Positions 45,901-56,494 of a stretch of DNA of 64,000 bases are shown here, in pieces. The notes under the pieces are model-generated. The model did no database searches. It saw only the letters and a list, made by a program, of their open reading frames with translations, and had not been told where the DNA came from. Within the stretch, counting starts at the first letter, position 1. Every line of letters begins with the position of its first letter. The DNA comes from Colwellia sp. MB02u-6 (GTDB lineage: Bacteria > Pseudomonadota > Gammaproteobacteria > Enterobacterales > Alteromonadaceae): contig NZ_JACGVG010000035.1 of NCBI RefSeq assembly GCF_014077095.1, forward strand, positions 124,001-188,000, written 5' to 3'. Position numbers and translations under genes: made by a program.

Positions 45901-45993
45901 CTTTATATTTGCCGTGCTTTACCTCCGGCAGTCCACATGCTTTTCTCTCTGTGAGATGTTTCTTATTTTTACAGTGAGAAAACAAGCAGATAA
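45901..45993. repeat. hairpin-bearing repeat, copy 2
   Basis: This copy is about 80% identical to copy 1 by eye. Its hairpin arms are TTTTCTCTCTGT and ACAGTGAGAAAA. The arms differ from copy 1 in ways that mostly keep pairing, which suggests the RNA or DNA hairpin is the conserved feature. Confidence 0.75.
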
Positions 45994-45999
45994 CCAAGG

Positions 46000-46830
46000 C
46001 TAGTGTGCATGTTTACGCGCTAAACGCTTTAAATTATCGATAGCTTCATATGATTTTGCATAGGCGAGGACAATTTCTCTAGTCAGTTGTAAGCCAACTA
46101 TCGGTCTAAACACTACGTCACTGCGCTTAATAATTTCACTATGTGCCGGTAAAAAGGCACAACCTAAACCGGCATGTACCAAACCCAGTGCATAATCTAT
46201 GGTGGTAATTTTTGCTCGCACATCAAGACTAATACCCGCCAGCGCTAAAGTGTCTTGTAAGTTATTCCAAGCACTGCAGGGTGTGCGTTGAATAAAAGGT
46301 AAGCCATCGAGCTGCTTTAACGTTACGGTATCCTTGAGTGCTAATACGTGGTCGTAAGGCAATACCAGCAAGTAGTCTTCTTGCCACATATTGATATATT
46401 GTTCACTATCATGGAGTTCGTCTTTTAAAATAATACGCGCATCAACTTTATCGGTATGAGGGACTAAGGTCAGCTCAACCAAAGGATTGGCTGAGGTAAA
46501 ATCTTTTAATAGCAGGCTCATGCGCTCAACACCTAAACCTCGGGTTACGCCTAAGTTAAACGGCTGTTTATCAGTTTTTTCTGAAAAGACATTTTTGATT
46601 GCCCCCGCTTGTCCTAGCAGTTGCTTGGCTAACGGAAAAAGTTTTTCCCCTTGCTCTGACGGCGTTACACCACGAGCATGACGAATAAAAAGTTGCACAC
46701 TAAGTTGTTGCTCTAATTGCGCTATTGCTGCCGATATTGACGGTTGGGCAATAAAGCAGGTTTTTGCCGCCGCACTAAAGCTTTTTAACTCATAGACGGC
46801 AATAAAATAATTCAGTGATTTTAAATCCAT
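46000..46830 (-). CDS. LysR-family regulator
   Basis: This is a 276-residue regulator. The N-terminal helix-turn-helix shows LNYFIAVYELKSFSAAAKTCFIAQPSISAAI and the linker VTPSEQGEKLF. The effector domain (about 90-270) is slightly short. It is divergent from the E1/acyltransferase operon with about 240 nt between them, the classic arrangement of a LysR regulator and its target; regulation of that operon is inferred. A short direct repeat (GTTATCGTTATCGTTATT) in the gap could be part of a binding region. Confidence 0.9.
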   Translation of the reverse strand: MDLKSLNYFIAVYELKSFSAAAKTCFIAQPSISAAIAQLEQQLSVQLFIRHARGVTPSEQGEKLFPLAKQLLGQAGAIKNVFSEKTDKQPFNLGVTRGLGVERMSLLLKDFTSANPLVELTLVPHTDKVDARIILKDELHDSEQYINMWQEDYLLVLPYDHVLALKDTVTLKQLDGLPFIQRTPCSAWNNLQDTLALAGISLDVRAKITTIDYALGLVHAGLGCAFLPAHSEIIKRSDVVFRPIVGLQLTREIVLAYAKSYEAIDNLKRLARKHAH

Positions 46831-47069
46831 AATAATCTTAGTTACCTTAGTGCCGTTATCGTTATCGTTATTGGTAACGTTATCAGAATCGGTATAGGAA
46901 AAAACTATAGCAGATAAAGGAAAAGAATATTTTAACTTTGGCTGGTTTTTGCTTATTATTTTTGTGCTTTGTTTTACATACTTTGTTTTAGCGTTTGTTT
47001 GATAGCTTAAATAGTCTTACAAGACTAATTTTAAACCACAAAAATAACAACTATCCCCGTGGAGATATG

Positions 47070-49274
47070 ATGTCTGATCGCAATCAATTGGTGAATGAAA
47101 ACTTTATCCATTTTGTTCGAGCACGAACGTTACCTGAATCAAGTTGTGCTTTAAGCCCTAATGATGTCGGACTAAGTTCAGCTGAAGTGATTGACCTATT
47201 TGAAACGCAAGTCATGAGTCGCCACCTTGATTTGCAGTCACGCGTGATGCAGAAAAAAGGTCAAAGTTTTTATACTATTGGTAGCTCTGGCCATGAGGGC
47301 AATGCCGCTTATGCCAAGGCATTTCGCCCGACAGATATGGCCTTTCTACATTATCGCAGTGCCGCGTTTGTTATACAGCGTAGTAAGCAAGTGCCTGGAC
47401 AAACCATTTTATACGACATGCTATTGTCATTTGCGGCCTCAAAAGATGACCCTATTTCTGGTGGTCGTCATAAGGTGCTCGGTAGTAAAGCACTCGCTAT
47501 TCCGCCACAAACTAGCACCATAGCATCACATTTACCCAAAGCCATGGGTGCTGCTTTTAGTATTCCGCTAGCAGAGCGTTTAGCCCATCAAGGCGAAATT
47601 CCCAATGATGGCGTGATTATTTGTAATTTTGGCGATGCTTCATCGAACCATTCCACTACACAAGGGGCAATTAATAGCACAGCTTGGGCGGCCTATCAGT
47701 CGATTCCTATGCCGATTGTTTTTGTCTGTGAAGATAATGGCATTGGTATTTCAACTGCAACCCCAGAAGGTTGGATTGCGGCTAATTATGAAAACAGAGC
47801 CGGTTTAACTTATCTCTATTGTGATGGCTTGAATATTTTAGATACTTACCAAACCGCCAAAAAAGCGGAACGTATTGCTCGAGAATTACGTAAGCCGGTG
47901 TTTTTACATATTCGCACCGTGCGTATACTCGGCCATGCGGGGTCTGATGCTGAGTTTGTTTACCGTGATATGGCCGATATTACCGCAACAGAATTTCAAG
48001 ACCCACTATTACACACAGCGCGCATTATATTAGAAAACAATCTATTAAACCCAGAAGAGCTGATTGAAATTTACCAAGATATTGAAGGTCGCATTGCGGT
48101 AATCGCTGAAAATGCCGCTAGCAAAGACAAGCTAACTAGCGCTAAGGCGATAATGGCGAGCATTGTCCCTCAGGTTCATAAAGCACCAAGTTCAATCGCG
48201 GTCAGCGAGGAAACCCGCAAAGAAATTTTTAAGCATGAGCAACATAATCTGCCTAAAAAACAGCATTTAGCCAAATTGATTAATTGGACATTAATGGATT
48301 TGATGGCTGAATACCCCAATATTGTGATGTGCGGTGAAGATATTGGCAAAAAAGGTGGTGTTTATAACGTTACGGCTAAACTATGCGAACGTTTTAGCAA
48401 GAACCGAGTGATCAATACCTTATTAGATGAGCAAACAATTTTAGGTACAGCAATTGGTTTAGCGCATAACGGTTTTTTACCTATCCCTGAAATTCAATTT
48501 TTAGCTTATGTGCATAACGCTGAAGATCAAATTCGTGGTGAAGCAGCCACCTTACCGTTTTTCTCTAATGGCCAGTTTACTAACCCTATGGTGATCCGCA
48601 TTGCAGGTTTAGCTTACCAAAAAGGTTTTGGTGGTCATTTTCATAATGATAACTCTTTTGCTGTATTTCGTGATATTCCTGGGTTGATTATTGCTTGTCC
48701 GTCAAATGGCGCAGATGCGGTTGAAATGATGCGTGCCAGTGTGCGCTTAGCACAAGAGCAGCAACGCATGGTGATATTTTTAGAGCCAATAGCCTTATAT
48801 ATGGCGAAAGATTTACATCAAGAAGGTGATGGCTTATGGACTTTTGAATACCAAACGCCAGCATTGGCAGACAAGAGTATTGATTTGGGCGTTAAGGTTG
48901 CAGGCTCAGGTAAGCAAGTGTGTATTTTAACTTATGGTAATGGCAACTATTTATCTCGCCAAGCACAAGCAAAACTAGCCAAGCAGGGCATTGAGGCGCG
49001 TGTGGTTGATTTACGTTGGTTAGCACCGCTAGATGAACAAGGTATTTTGGCGCAAGTAAATGCTTGTGAGCAGGTGCTTATTGTCGATGAATGTCGTCAA
49101 ACGGGATCCATTAGCGAAGCCTTAGTGACCTTAATTCATGAACAAGCCAGCAACGACACTAAAATCAAACGTGTTACCGCCAGCGACAGCTTTATTCCTC
49201 TTGGCGCAGCGGCTTATGAAGTGTTGCCATCGGTGGAAAATATTGTCGATGCTGCCAAGGAGATTTGCCAATGA
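47070..49274 (+). CDS. fused alpha/beta 2-oxoacid dehydrogenase E1 component
   Basis: This is a TPP-dependent decarboxylase of 734 residues. The alpha part (about 1-350) has the TPP motif GDASSNHSTTQGAIN followed by VFVCEDNGIGIS, and HIRTVRILGHAGSDAE. The beta part (about 395-730) has CGEDIGKKGGVYNVT, LLDEQTILGTAIGLA, PEIQFLAYVHNAEDQIRGEAA and VLIVDECRQTGSISEAL. I start at the second of two adjacent ATGs (47070), 5 nt after GGAG; the frame to 46995 is an unneeded extension. The substrate is unknown; branched-chain or other 2-oxo acids are possible. No E2 or E3 gene is nearby. Its stop overlaps the next gene's start (ATGA), so the two are translationally coupled. Confidence 0.88.
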   Translation: MSDRNQLVNENFIHFVRARTLPESSCALSPNDVGLSSAEVIDLFETQVMSRHLDLQSRVMQKKGQSFYTIGSSGHEGNAAYAKAFRPTDMAFLHYRSAAFVIQRSKQVPGQTILYDMLLSFAASKDDPISGGRHKVLGSKALAIPPQTSTIASHLPKAMGAAFSIPLAERLAHQGEIPNDGVIICNFGDASSNHSTTQGAINSTAWAAYQSIPMPIVFVCEDNGIGISTATPEGWIAANYENRAGLTYLYCDGLNILDTYQTAKKAERIARELRKPVFLHIRTVRILGHAGSDAEFVYRDMADITATEFQDPLLHTARIILENNLLNPEELIEIYQDIEGRIAVIAENAASKDKLTSAKAIMASIVPQVHKAPSSIAVSEETRKEIFKHEQHNLPKKQHLAKLINWTLMDLMAEYPNIVMCGEDIGKKGGVYNVTAKLCERFSKNRVINTLLDEQTILGTAIGLAHNGFLPIPEIQFLAYVHNAEDQIRGEAATLPFFSNGQFTNPMVIRIAGLAYQKGFGGHFHNDNSFAVFRDIPGLIIACPSNGADAVEMMRASVRLAQEQQRMVIFLEPIALYMAKDLHQEGDGLWTFEYQTPALADKSIDLGVKVAGSGKQVCILTYGNGNYLSRQAQAKLAKQGIEARVVDLRWLAPLDEQGILAQVNACEQVLIVDECRQTGSISEALVTLIHEQASNDTKIKRVTASDSFIPLGAAAYEVLPSVENIVDAAKEICQ

Positions 49275-50362
49275 GTTCGTCAGTTAACAATAGCGCTAAA
49301 AAAAGCGTAAAAAAAATGTATAACAGCAAGCAAAGAGTGGTAGTTATTTGTCCTGGTCGTGGTACCTACAATAAAGAAGAGCTAGGTTATTTACAGCGTT
49401 TACATAGTGATAAAACTGAAATAATTTCATTAATTGATGATTTTCGTGAGCGCGAAGGGCAAATAAAAGTCGCTGAACTTGACGGTATGGAAAATTACAG
49501 CATGCGTACACATACGGCGGGTGAAAATGCCTCTGCGCTTATTTATGCTTGTGCGCTAGCAGACTTTCAAGCGATTAATAAAGACCAGTTTGATATTGTC
49601 GCGGTGACAGGAAACTCTATGGGTTGGTATATCGCGTTAGCGGTTGCCGGCGCTTTAAAACCAGATAAAGCTATCGAGTTAATTAATACTATGGGCTCGA
49701 TGATGACAAAAGGGCTTATTGGCGGGCAAATGATTTACCCGATCATTAACGATGATTGGCAAGTTGATCCAGCGCAAGAGCAAAAAGTAATGCAATGCTT
49801 GGCACAGGCAAATCAACAAAGTGATTGTGAAGTTTATCTGTCAATTAAGCTCGGTGGCTACCTTGTTTTTGGTGGTAATAAAGCGGGTTTAAAAGCCTTA
49901 GAGCATTTACTACCTGAGATGCAAGACCGCTACCCCATGCATTTGTTTAACCATGCGGCTTTTCATACACCGCTGCTTGATAATGTCTCAAAACGTGCGA
50001 TGTCTTTAATGTCAGCTGAACTGTTTAATGCTCCTGAAATACCGTTAATTGATGGTTTAGGACAAGTATGGCAACCTTATAGTTGTGATGCTGAGCAGTT
50101 ATATCACTACACGCTTGCTACCCAAGTGGTTGAGCCTTATAACTTTTCAAAAGCGATAGAAGTGGCCATTAAAGAGTTTGCGCCAGATAAGCTGATTATT
50201 TTAGGCCCAGGTGCGACCTTAGGCGGTGCTGTAGCGCAAAGCTTGATCAGTCATCATTGGCTTAACTTAGAAAGTAAGCTTGACTTTATCGCTCAGCAAA
50301 AACAAGATGCCTTTATACTCGCTATGGGTTTAGCAGAACAACGTAAAAAGGTTGTAAAATAA
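49271..50362 (+). CDS. FabD-like acyltransferase lacking the malonyl-binding Arg
   Basis: This is a 363-residue protein with the acyl-carrier-protein S-malonyltransferase fold. Its nucleophile is Ser116 in TGNSMGWY (FabD GHSLGEY) and its His lies in HAAFHTPLL. Counting 25 residues on from the nucleophile, E. coli FabD has Arg117, which holds the malonyl carboxylate; here that position is Met141 (LINTMGS). The FabD GQGSQ oxyanion motif reads GRGTY. It is thus unlikely to be an ordinary malonyl transferase and may accept a non-carboxylated acyl group. It starts within the stop codon of the E1 gene. A tentative role is acyl loading linked to the E1 reaction. Confidence 0.8.
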   Translation: MSSSVNNSAKKSVKKMYNSKQRVVVICPGRGTYNKEELGYLQRLHSDKTEIISLIDDFREREGQIKVAELDGMENYSMRTHTAGENASALIYACALADFQAINKDQFDIVAVTGNSMGWYIALAVAGALKPDKAIELINTMGSMMTKGLIGGQMIYPIINDDWQVDPAQEQKVMQCLAQANQQSDCEVYLSIKLGGYLVFGGNKAGLKALEHLLPEMQDRYPMHLFNHAAFHTPLLDNVSKRAMSLMSAELFNAPEIPLIDGLGQVWQPYSCDAEQLYHYTLATQVVEPYNFSKAIEVAIKEFAPDKLIILGPGATLGGAVAQSLISHHWLNLESKLDFIAQQKQDAFILAMGLAEQRKKVVK

Positions 50363-50486
50363 GCCTTATGTCGACAGGTATTATTTCAAGCTAAATAGCG
50401 TTTACAATTTTGATGTAAAATAAAATAGCCGAAAAAATATTTATTTTATACAATAGACAAAAGCAATTTCCGTTTCGAGTTAATTA

Positions 50487-50966
50487 ATGATCACAAGCCG
50501 TAAAAAAAATGAAGCAGAGTTAGTATTCGCGTTTAAAGCATTACTAAAAGAACAGTGCTATGGCTCACAAAGTCAACTTGCTGAGGCCTTGGCCGAGCAA
50601 GGCTTTAAGAACATGTCGCAGGCAAAGATTTCCCGTTTGTTATCTAAACTTGGCGCAGTGAAAATGCGAAATGCGAATGATCAAGTGGTCTATATTCTGC
50701 CAGATGAGTTAGCCGTACCAAAATCAAAGCAAGCTATTCAATCTGTGGTGATCAGTGTCAAACATAATAATATGCAGATTATTTTAAAAACAGGGATTGG
50801 TGGCGCACCATTAATTTCAAGAATGCTAGATAGTCTAGGTGAATCAACCGGTATTTTAGGTACGCTAGCAGGTGACGACACCATATTTATTGCACCTACA
50901 GATATTAATCGCATTGATGAAATAACCAGAGATATTAGTTTGTTGTTAGGTGTTTCAACGCAATAG
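50487..50966 (+). CDS. argR: arginine repressor
   Basis: This is a 159-residue ArgR (E. coli 156). The winged helix is at the N-terminus (YGSQSQLAEALAEQGFKNMSQAKISRLLSKLGAVKMRN). The C-terminal hexamerisation and arginine-binding domain has GAPLISRMLDSLGESTGILGTLAGDDTIFIAP, with the GDDTI arginine contact. It should repress arginine biosynthesis and might influence the cyanophycin locus, but I found no clear ARG box there. It is not beside mdh as in many gammaproteobacteria. Confidence 0.95.
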   Translation: MITSRKKNEAELVFAFKALLKEQCYGSQSQLAEALAEQGFKNMSQAKISRLLSKLGAVKMRNANDQVVYILPDELAVPKSKQAIQSVVISVKHNNMQIILKTGIGGAPLISRMLDSLGESTGILGTLAGDDTIFIAPTDINRIDEITRDISLLLGVSTQ

Positions 50967-51233
50967 TTTAATATATTGAATTAGATGCTAGTGTAACCTG
51001 ACAGGTATAAATGCGAACTGAAAATAGTTTTAAGCTGTCAGTTCTGAGCTATCAGTTAGCAGAAAGTAGCGATAAGCCTAGTGAGCAGTTTTTGTAGGCT
51101 CGTTGTAGGTTGGACTTTAGTCCTTCATCTTGATTTAGAAGAATATTCAGCTTGATAATCCATCATAACTAACCGTCTATTCGATGGTGTAAACACGAAT
51201 CCACAACAAGCACTGATGCATAGGTAATTCACG

Positions 51234-52322
51234 TTAAACCGTTTCAAATACAAAGCGAGTTTGGCTATAAAAAGGCTGTTCTGGCCGCACTATGGTGTTG
51301 TTGATATTAGCGCCGTTAATACGGGTAGCCAAGTTTTGTGGTTCAAAACAAAAGGCTGAATGTTGTTGATAAACGCAGTGTTCTTTACCTGTTTCGCTGC
51401 CATCAATGTAATTAGCTGTGTATAAAATCAAGCAAGGCTGAGCGCTATACATAGTTAATTGCCGGCCTGAGTTAGGTTCAAATGCTCTTGCTGCAAATGT
51501 TTCACCACTGATAACATTATCATTGCTTAACCAATAATTGTCGTATCCTTTAGCGATAATCACTTGTTCATCGTTTGAGTTAATGTTTTTACCTAAAGCA
51601 GATAACTGACTGAAGTCGTGCGCGCTATTTAGCACGGCTCTAACTTCACCTGTTGGGTAAATATTTTCATTCATCGGTAAAAAATAATCAGCGTTTATTT
51701 GAATCTGGTGCTGATAGATATCACCAGATTTATGCCCTGCGAGGTTGAAATAGCTATGCTGAGTTAAGTTAATTACGGTGGTTTTATCGGTATTGGCAAA
51801 GTATTCCACGGCTAGTTCGTTGCGACAATTAAGGCTATATTTTACTTTGAACTGGACATTACCCGGAAAACCGTTGTCACCATCAGGACTGGTATGTTTG
51901 AGTATTAAACTGACTTTTTCAGCCGAACTTTCAGTTGTTGCCAGCCAGAGTTTTTTGTTTAGCGCCTTGTGACCGCCATGAAGCTGACTGTCATTATTAT
52001 TGATATCAAGCTGATAAGTTTTATCATCAATAGACAATAGTCCTTGATCTATTCTACCGGCATAACGGCCAATAATAGCACCTAAATAATAAGGGTCATT
52101 TTCATAGGCTGTAATGTCATCGTAACCCAAGACAATATCGCTTGAAATAGCATTTTTATCTAAGGTTTCCAAAGCAACAATAATACCGCCGTAATTACTG
52201 ATTTTTACTCGAACACCGTGAGTATTTGATAAGGTAAAAAGTGTTGCGCTTTCGCCATTACTTAAAGTGCCAAAGGCGCGCTGAGTAATGCTTAGGCGGT
52301 TAATTTTGGGCTGGGTTGACAT
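51234..52322 (-). CDS. galM: galactose mutarotase (aldose 1-epimerase)
   Basis: It interconverts alpha and beta anomers of aldohexoses. The 362-residue protein has YLGAIIGRYAGRI, SQLHGGHKALNKKLW, VINLTQHSYFNLAGH with the catalytic His, and a C-terminal FCFEPQNL containing the catalytic Glu. No signal peptide. There are no other galactose genes beside it, so it is probably a stand-alone housekeeping enzyme. Confidence 0.93.
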   Translation of the reverse strand: MSTQPKINRLSITQRAFGTLSNGESATLFTLSNTHGVRVKISNYGGIIVALETLDKNAISSDIVLGYDDITAYENDPYYLGAIIGRYAGRIDQGLLSIDDKTYQLDINNNDSQLHGGHKALNKKLWLATTESSAEKVSLILKHTSPDGDNGFPGNVQFKVKYSLNCRNELAVEYFANTDKTTVINLTQHSYFNLAGHKSGDIYQHQIQINADYFLPMNENIYPTGEVRAVLNSAHDFSQLSALGKNINSNDEQVIIAKGYDNYWLSNDNVISGETFAARAFEPNSGRQLTMYSAQPCLILYTANYIDGSETGKEHCVYQQHSAFCFEPQNLATRINGANINNTIVRPEQPFYSQTRFVFETV

Positions 52323-52414
52323 GTTTATACTGCTATCAAAAATAATAAGAAGACTATAGCAAATATTTTTATGGCTTTACTAGTGCTACAAAATTATCTT
52401 AAGGAATAAATATA

Positions 52415-52448
52415 AACAACAGTTAGTTATAAACCAACTGTTGTTTTT
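52415..52448. terminator. terminator after ispB
   Basis: AACAACAGTT pairs with AACTGTTGTT around a 10-11 nt loop. The T-run is long on the plus strand and shorter (TTTAT) in the direction of ispB; it lies 16 nt after the ispB stop. Confidence 0.65.
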
Positions 52449-52460
52449 TTGGCCAGAGAC

Positions 52461-53432
52461 TTAATGGCTGCGATTAGCAGCTATATGGGCTAATGAAATT
52501 AAGGCTTGTTTGTATTGTGACTCAGGCAGTATGGCAATCGCATTAATGGCTTTATCCGCCTCTTGCTCGGCTTTATCTTGGGTATAGACTAAAGCGCCAG
52601 TTTCTTTCATGGCGGCGAGTATATCGTCTAAATGCTCCATACCATCGCCATGCTCAATCGCGCTGCGGATCATACTTTTTTGTTGTTCATTGCCATGTTC
52701 CATAGCATATAAAAGTGGCAGAGTAGGCTTACCTTCGGCAAGATCATCGCCAACATTTTTGCCCATGGCTTGTGCATCAGCGGTATAATCCATAATGTCG
52801 TCAACAAGCTGAAAGGCAGTACCTAAATGTTTACCATAATTTAGCATGGCGGTTTCTGTTGCTTGATCTTGTTTGGCAATGACCGCAGCAAGTCGCGTGG
52901 CGGCTTCAAATAATTTAGCTGTTTTGCAGTAAATAACCTTCATGTAGCTATCTTCTGTGGTATCGGGGTCATTACAATTCATTAATTGCAGTACTTCACC
53001 TTCAGCAATGATATTGGTTGCATCGGATAAAATATCCATGATGTTTAAGTTACGTAACTCACTCATCATTTGAAATGAGCGAGAATACAAAAAATCACCT
53101 ACTAAGACACTCGCGCTGTTACCAAACATAGCATTGGCGGTCTCACGGCCTCGGCGCATATTTGACTCATCAACAACGTCGTCATGTAGTAGAGTTGAGG
53201 TATGGATAAACTCAACTATTGCTGCAAGTTGTAAATGCTCATTGCCTTGATAGCCAATAGCTCTTGCCGCTAATACCGTGAGTAGGGGACGCATACGCTT
53301 ACCACCACCATTAATAATATAAACGCCTAATTGATTAATCAGCACCACATCAGAATGAAGTTTTGAAAAGATAAGATCGTTGACAGCTGTCATGTCTTGT
53401 TGAGCCAAAGCTTGGATATTTTTGATATTCAT
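52461..53432 (-). CDS. ispB: octaprenyl diphosphate synthase
   Basis: It builds the ubiquinone side chain. From the ATG at 53432 it has 323 residues, the same as E. coli IspB, and begins MNIKNIQALAQQDM; the TTG at 53444 is not needed. Aspartate-rich motifs are LLHDDVVDESNMRRG and FQLVDDIMDYTADA. It is divergent from rplU, the conserved gammaproteobacterial order. Confidence 0.97.
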   Translation of the reverse strand: MNIKNIQALAQQDMTAVNDLIFSKLHSDVVLINQLGVYIINGGGKRMRPLLTVLAARAIGYQGNEHLQLAAIVEFIHTSTLLHDDVVDESNMRRGRETANAMFGNSASVLVGDFLYSRSFQMMSELRNLNIMDILSDATNIIAEGEVLQLMNCNDPDTTEDSYMKVIYCKTAKLFEAATRLAAVIAKQDQATETAMLNYGKHLGTAFQLVDDIMDYTADAQAMGKNVGDDLAEGKPTLPLLYAMEHGNEQQKSMIRSAIEHGDGMEHLDDILAAMKETGALVYTQDKAEQEADKAINAIAILPESQYKQALISLAHIAANRSH

Positions 53433-53583
53433 AGAACGTAACAAGTTACCTTAGATATACTTTAGTGTTAGAATACTAGTAATTTCACGGGGTAATTTTA
53501 CACGAAATTCATGACGATAGAAGTTTTCCGAGTGATAAGTTTTTAGTTTAGTAAAAATAATAATAAATCATTACTTTTATGCT

Positions 53584-53611
53584 TGCTCTGACTGATTTCT
53601 TCGCGTAGAAT
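53584..53611 (+). promoter_or_regulatory. putative rplU promoter
   Basis: TTGCTC (53584-53589) and TAGAAT (53606-53611) are 16 nt apart, with a GC-rich discriminator TCGCGCCC directly after, typical of stringently controlled ribosomal promoters. A TATAAT at 53620-53625 is an alternative -10. Confidence 0.45.
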
Positions 53612-53673
53612 TCGCGCCCTATAATTTTAAATTTAAGCGTCGTCCCTAGATGATGACGCAGTACGGAGTAGCT

Positions 53674-53985
53674 ATGTACGCGGTATTCCAAAGCGGTGGT
53701 AAACAGCATCGTGTAACTGAAGGCCAAACAGTTCGTTTAGAGAAAATTGAACTTGAAATTGGTGCTGCAGTAGAATTCGAAAACGTTTTAATGATCGCCG
53801 ATGGCGAGAGCATCAATGTAGGCGCGCCTTATATTGCTGGTGGTAAAGTTGTTGCTGAGGTTGTAAACCAAGGTCGCGCTGACAAAGTTAAAATTGTTAA
53901 ATTCAAACGTCGTAAGCATTCACGTAAAGAAGCGGGCCATCGTCAATGGTTCACTGAAGTGAAAATTACTGGCATTAACGGCTAA
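53674..53985 (+). CDS. rplU: 50S ribosomal protein L21
   Basis: This is a 103-residue L21 starting [18 protein letters not shown] and ending KITGING, full length. The ATG at 53674 is chosen because CGGAGTAG lies just before it and it matches the family N-terminus; the 53650 start is spurious. First gene of rplU-rpmA. Confidence 0.98.
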   Translation: MYAVFQSGGKQHRVTEGQTVRLEKIELEIGAAVEFENVLMIADGESINVGAPYIAGGKVVAEVVNQGRADKVKIVKFKRRKHSRKEAGHRQWFTEVKITGING

Positions 53986-54001
53986 CTAGGAGCGATTTAC
54001 A

Positions 54002-54259
54002 ATGGCACATAAGAAAGCTGCGGGTAGTACACGTAACGGTCGTGATTCAGAATCTAAACGCCTAGGTGTTAAGCGTTTTGGCGGCGAAGCCGTTTCAGCG
54101 GGTAACATTATTGTTCGTCAACGTGGTACTCGTTTCCACGCTGGTAGCAACATGGGTATCGGTAAAGACCACACTCTATTTGCTTTATCTGATGGTAAAG
54201 TACAATTTGAAGTTAAAGGTCCTAAAAACCGCAAGTTTGTAAGTATTGTTGCTGAGTAG
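54002..54259 (+). CDS. rpmA: 50S ribosomal protein L27
   Basis: This is an 85-residue L27, [20 protein letters not shown], full length, with the functional N-terminus near the peptidyl transferase centre. It lies 16 nt after rplU with AGGAGCG before the start and is followed by a terminator. Confidence 0.98.
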   Translation: MAHKKAAGSTRNGRDSESKRLGVKRFGGEAVSAGNIIVRQRGTRFHAGSNMGIGKDHTLFALSDGKVQFEVKGPKNRKFVSIVAE

Positions 54260-54277
54260 TAATACGCAAACTTATAA

Positions 54278-54306
54278 AGCCCTGCTTTTACGCAGGGTTT
54301 TTTTTT
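54278..54306 (+). terminator. terminator after rpmA
   Basis: CCCTGC and GCAGGG form the stem with a short T/A loop, followed by nine T residues. It separates the ribosomal genes from obgE. Confidence 0.9.
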
Positions 54307-54412
54307 GCAGGTAATTTATAGTAATTCGTTACAAATTGTATAAAAAATGACATTTTTCAAAACTATTTGAAATAAATCATTTATAATATGTGGCAGAAAA
54401 TAAAATTTTGGA

Positions 54413-55588
<1,176 letters not shown>

Positions 55589-55703
55589 GTTCTGATCTAA
55601 ACTGAGCTGAGTTCAGTTTAAGCCCTAACCATAGGCTTAAACGTCAAAGCAAAATGTTAAAAGGTGGCTTATCTTAGCTGATAAGTCACCAGTATTAACA
55701 AAG

Positions 55704-55748
55704 AAATTCAATATACCTCGTTAAAATTCAATATACCCCGTTAAAATT
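55704..55748. repeat. 20-bp direct repeat near the moeB 3' end
   Basis: AAATTCAATATACC(T/C)CGTTA occurs twice in tandem, plus a partial third copy running into the end of moeB. Function unknown. Confidence 0.8.
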
Positions 55749-56494
55749 TATACTGAGCAAATAGGGCAATTAGCTTGCTTTTTTAATGTGAATTTTTGCC
55801 ACGAATTATGTAAACCATCGAAAATATTTAATTGATTTGTGGCAACTGCATGGCCAGTTAAAAACTTAATGGCTTGCAATGCTTGCATACCACCAATAAT
55901 AGCCAGTACTGGGCCTAATATGCCGATGGTTTGGCAATTGTTTTCTGGTGGCTTCATATTGGCAGGAAATAAACATTGATAACATGCGCTGTCAGCGATG
56001 TTTGGATTAACAAACATATGCTGTCCGTCAAAGCCTGTTGCTGCACCAATAATTAAAGGTTTTTTATGTTTAATACACTTTTGATTAATTAAATAACGGC
56101 TGTTTATGTTGTCGGTGCAGTCAAGCACTAAATCAACCAGTGGCAGATAGTAATCAGCCAGTTCTGCATCAAGCATTTCATCGAGCACTTCAATGTTGGT
56201 AGCACTATTAAGCTGTTGCAACTTATCTGCACTCGTGTCAGCTTTATTTTGGCCAATATCTGTTTCGGTAAACAATATTTGCCGGTGCAGGTTGCTAAGT
56301 TCAATATTGTCGCCATCGGCTAAGTAAATATTACCGACACCGGCGGCATTTAAATAAAGACTAGCAGGATTACCTAAACCACCGACACCGATAATTAATA
56401 CACTGGCATTCTTAAGGGCTTTTTGACCTTGTTCGCCAATATTTTTTAACATGGTTTGACGGCTAAAACGTAATTTTTCTTGGTTACTAAGCAT
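55748..56494 (-). CDS. moeB: molybdopterin-synthase adenylyltransferase MoeB
   Basis: This is a 248-residue ThiF/MoeB/HesA enzyme that adenylates the C-terminus of MoaD. It has VLIIGVGGLGNPASLYLNAAGVG (nucleotide site), DGDNIELSNLHRQILF, and two Cys pairs (CYQCLF and CPIC) for zinc. I use the ATG at 56494 (MLSNQEKLRFSRQ); it overlaps the end of modC by 8 nt. MoaD itself is not in the window. A thiamine role (ThiF) cannot be excluded, but the Moco neighbours favour MoeB. Confidence 0.9.
   Translation of the reverse strand: MLSNQEKLRFSRQTMLKNIGEQGQKALKNASVLIIGVGGLGNPASLYLNAAGVGNIYLADGDNIELSNLHRQILFTETDIGQNKADTSADKLQQLNSATNIEVLDEMLDAELADYYLPLVDLVLDCTDNINSRYLINQKCIKHKKPLIIGAATGFDGQHMFVNPNIADSACYQCLFPANMKPPENNCQTIGILGPVLAIIGGMQALQAIKFLTGHAVATNQLNIFDGLHNSWQKFTLKKQANCPICSV

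Noticed and set aside
45704-45954. Two overlapping frames of about 60 codons
   Set aside because: They run through the paired hairpin repeats and have no start signal or credible composition.
45759-45993. Insertion sequence remnant
   Set aside because: There is no transposase fragment and I saw no target-site duplication; it is better described as a hairpin repeat pair.
50487-50966. argR as part of the E1/acyltransferase operon
   Set aside because: A 124-nt AT-rich gap and an unrelated conserved function suggest a separate transcript.
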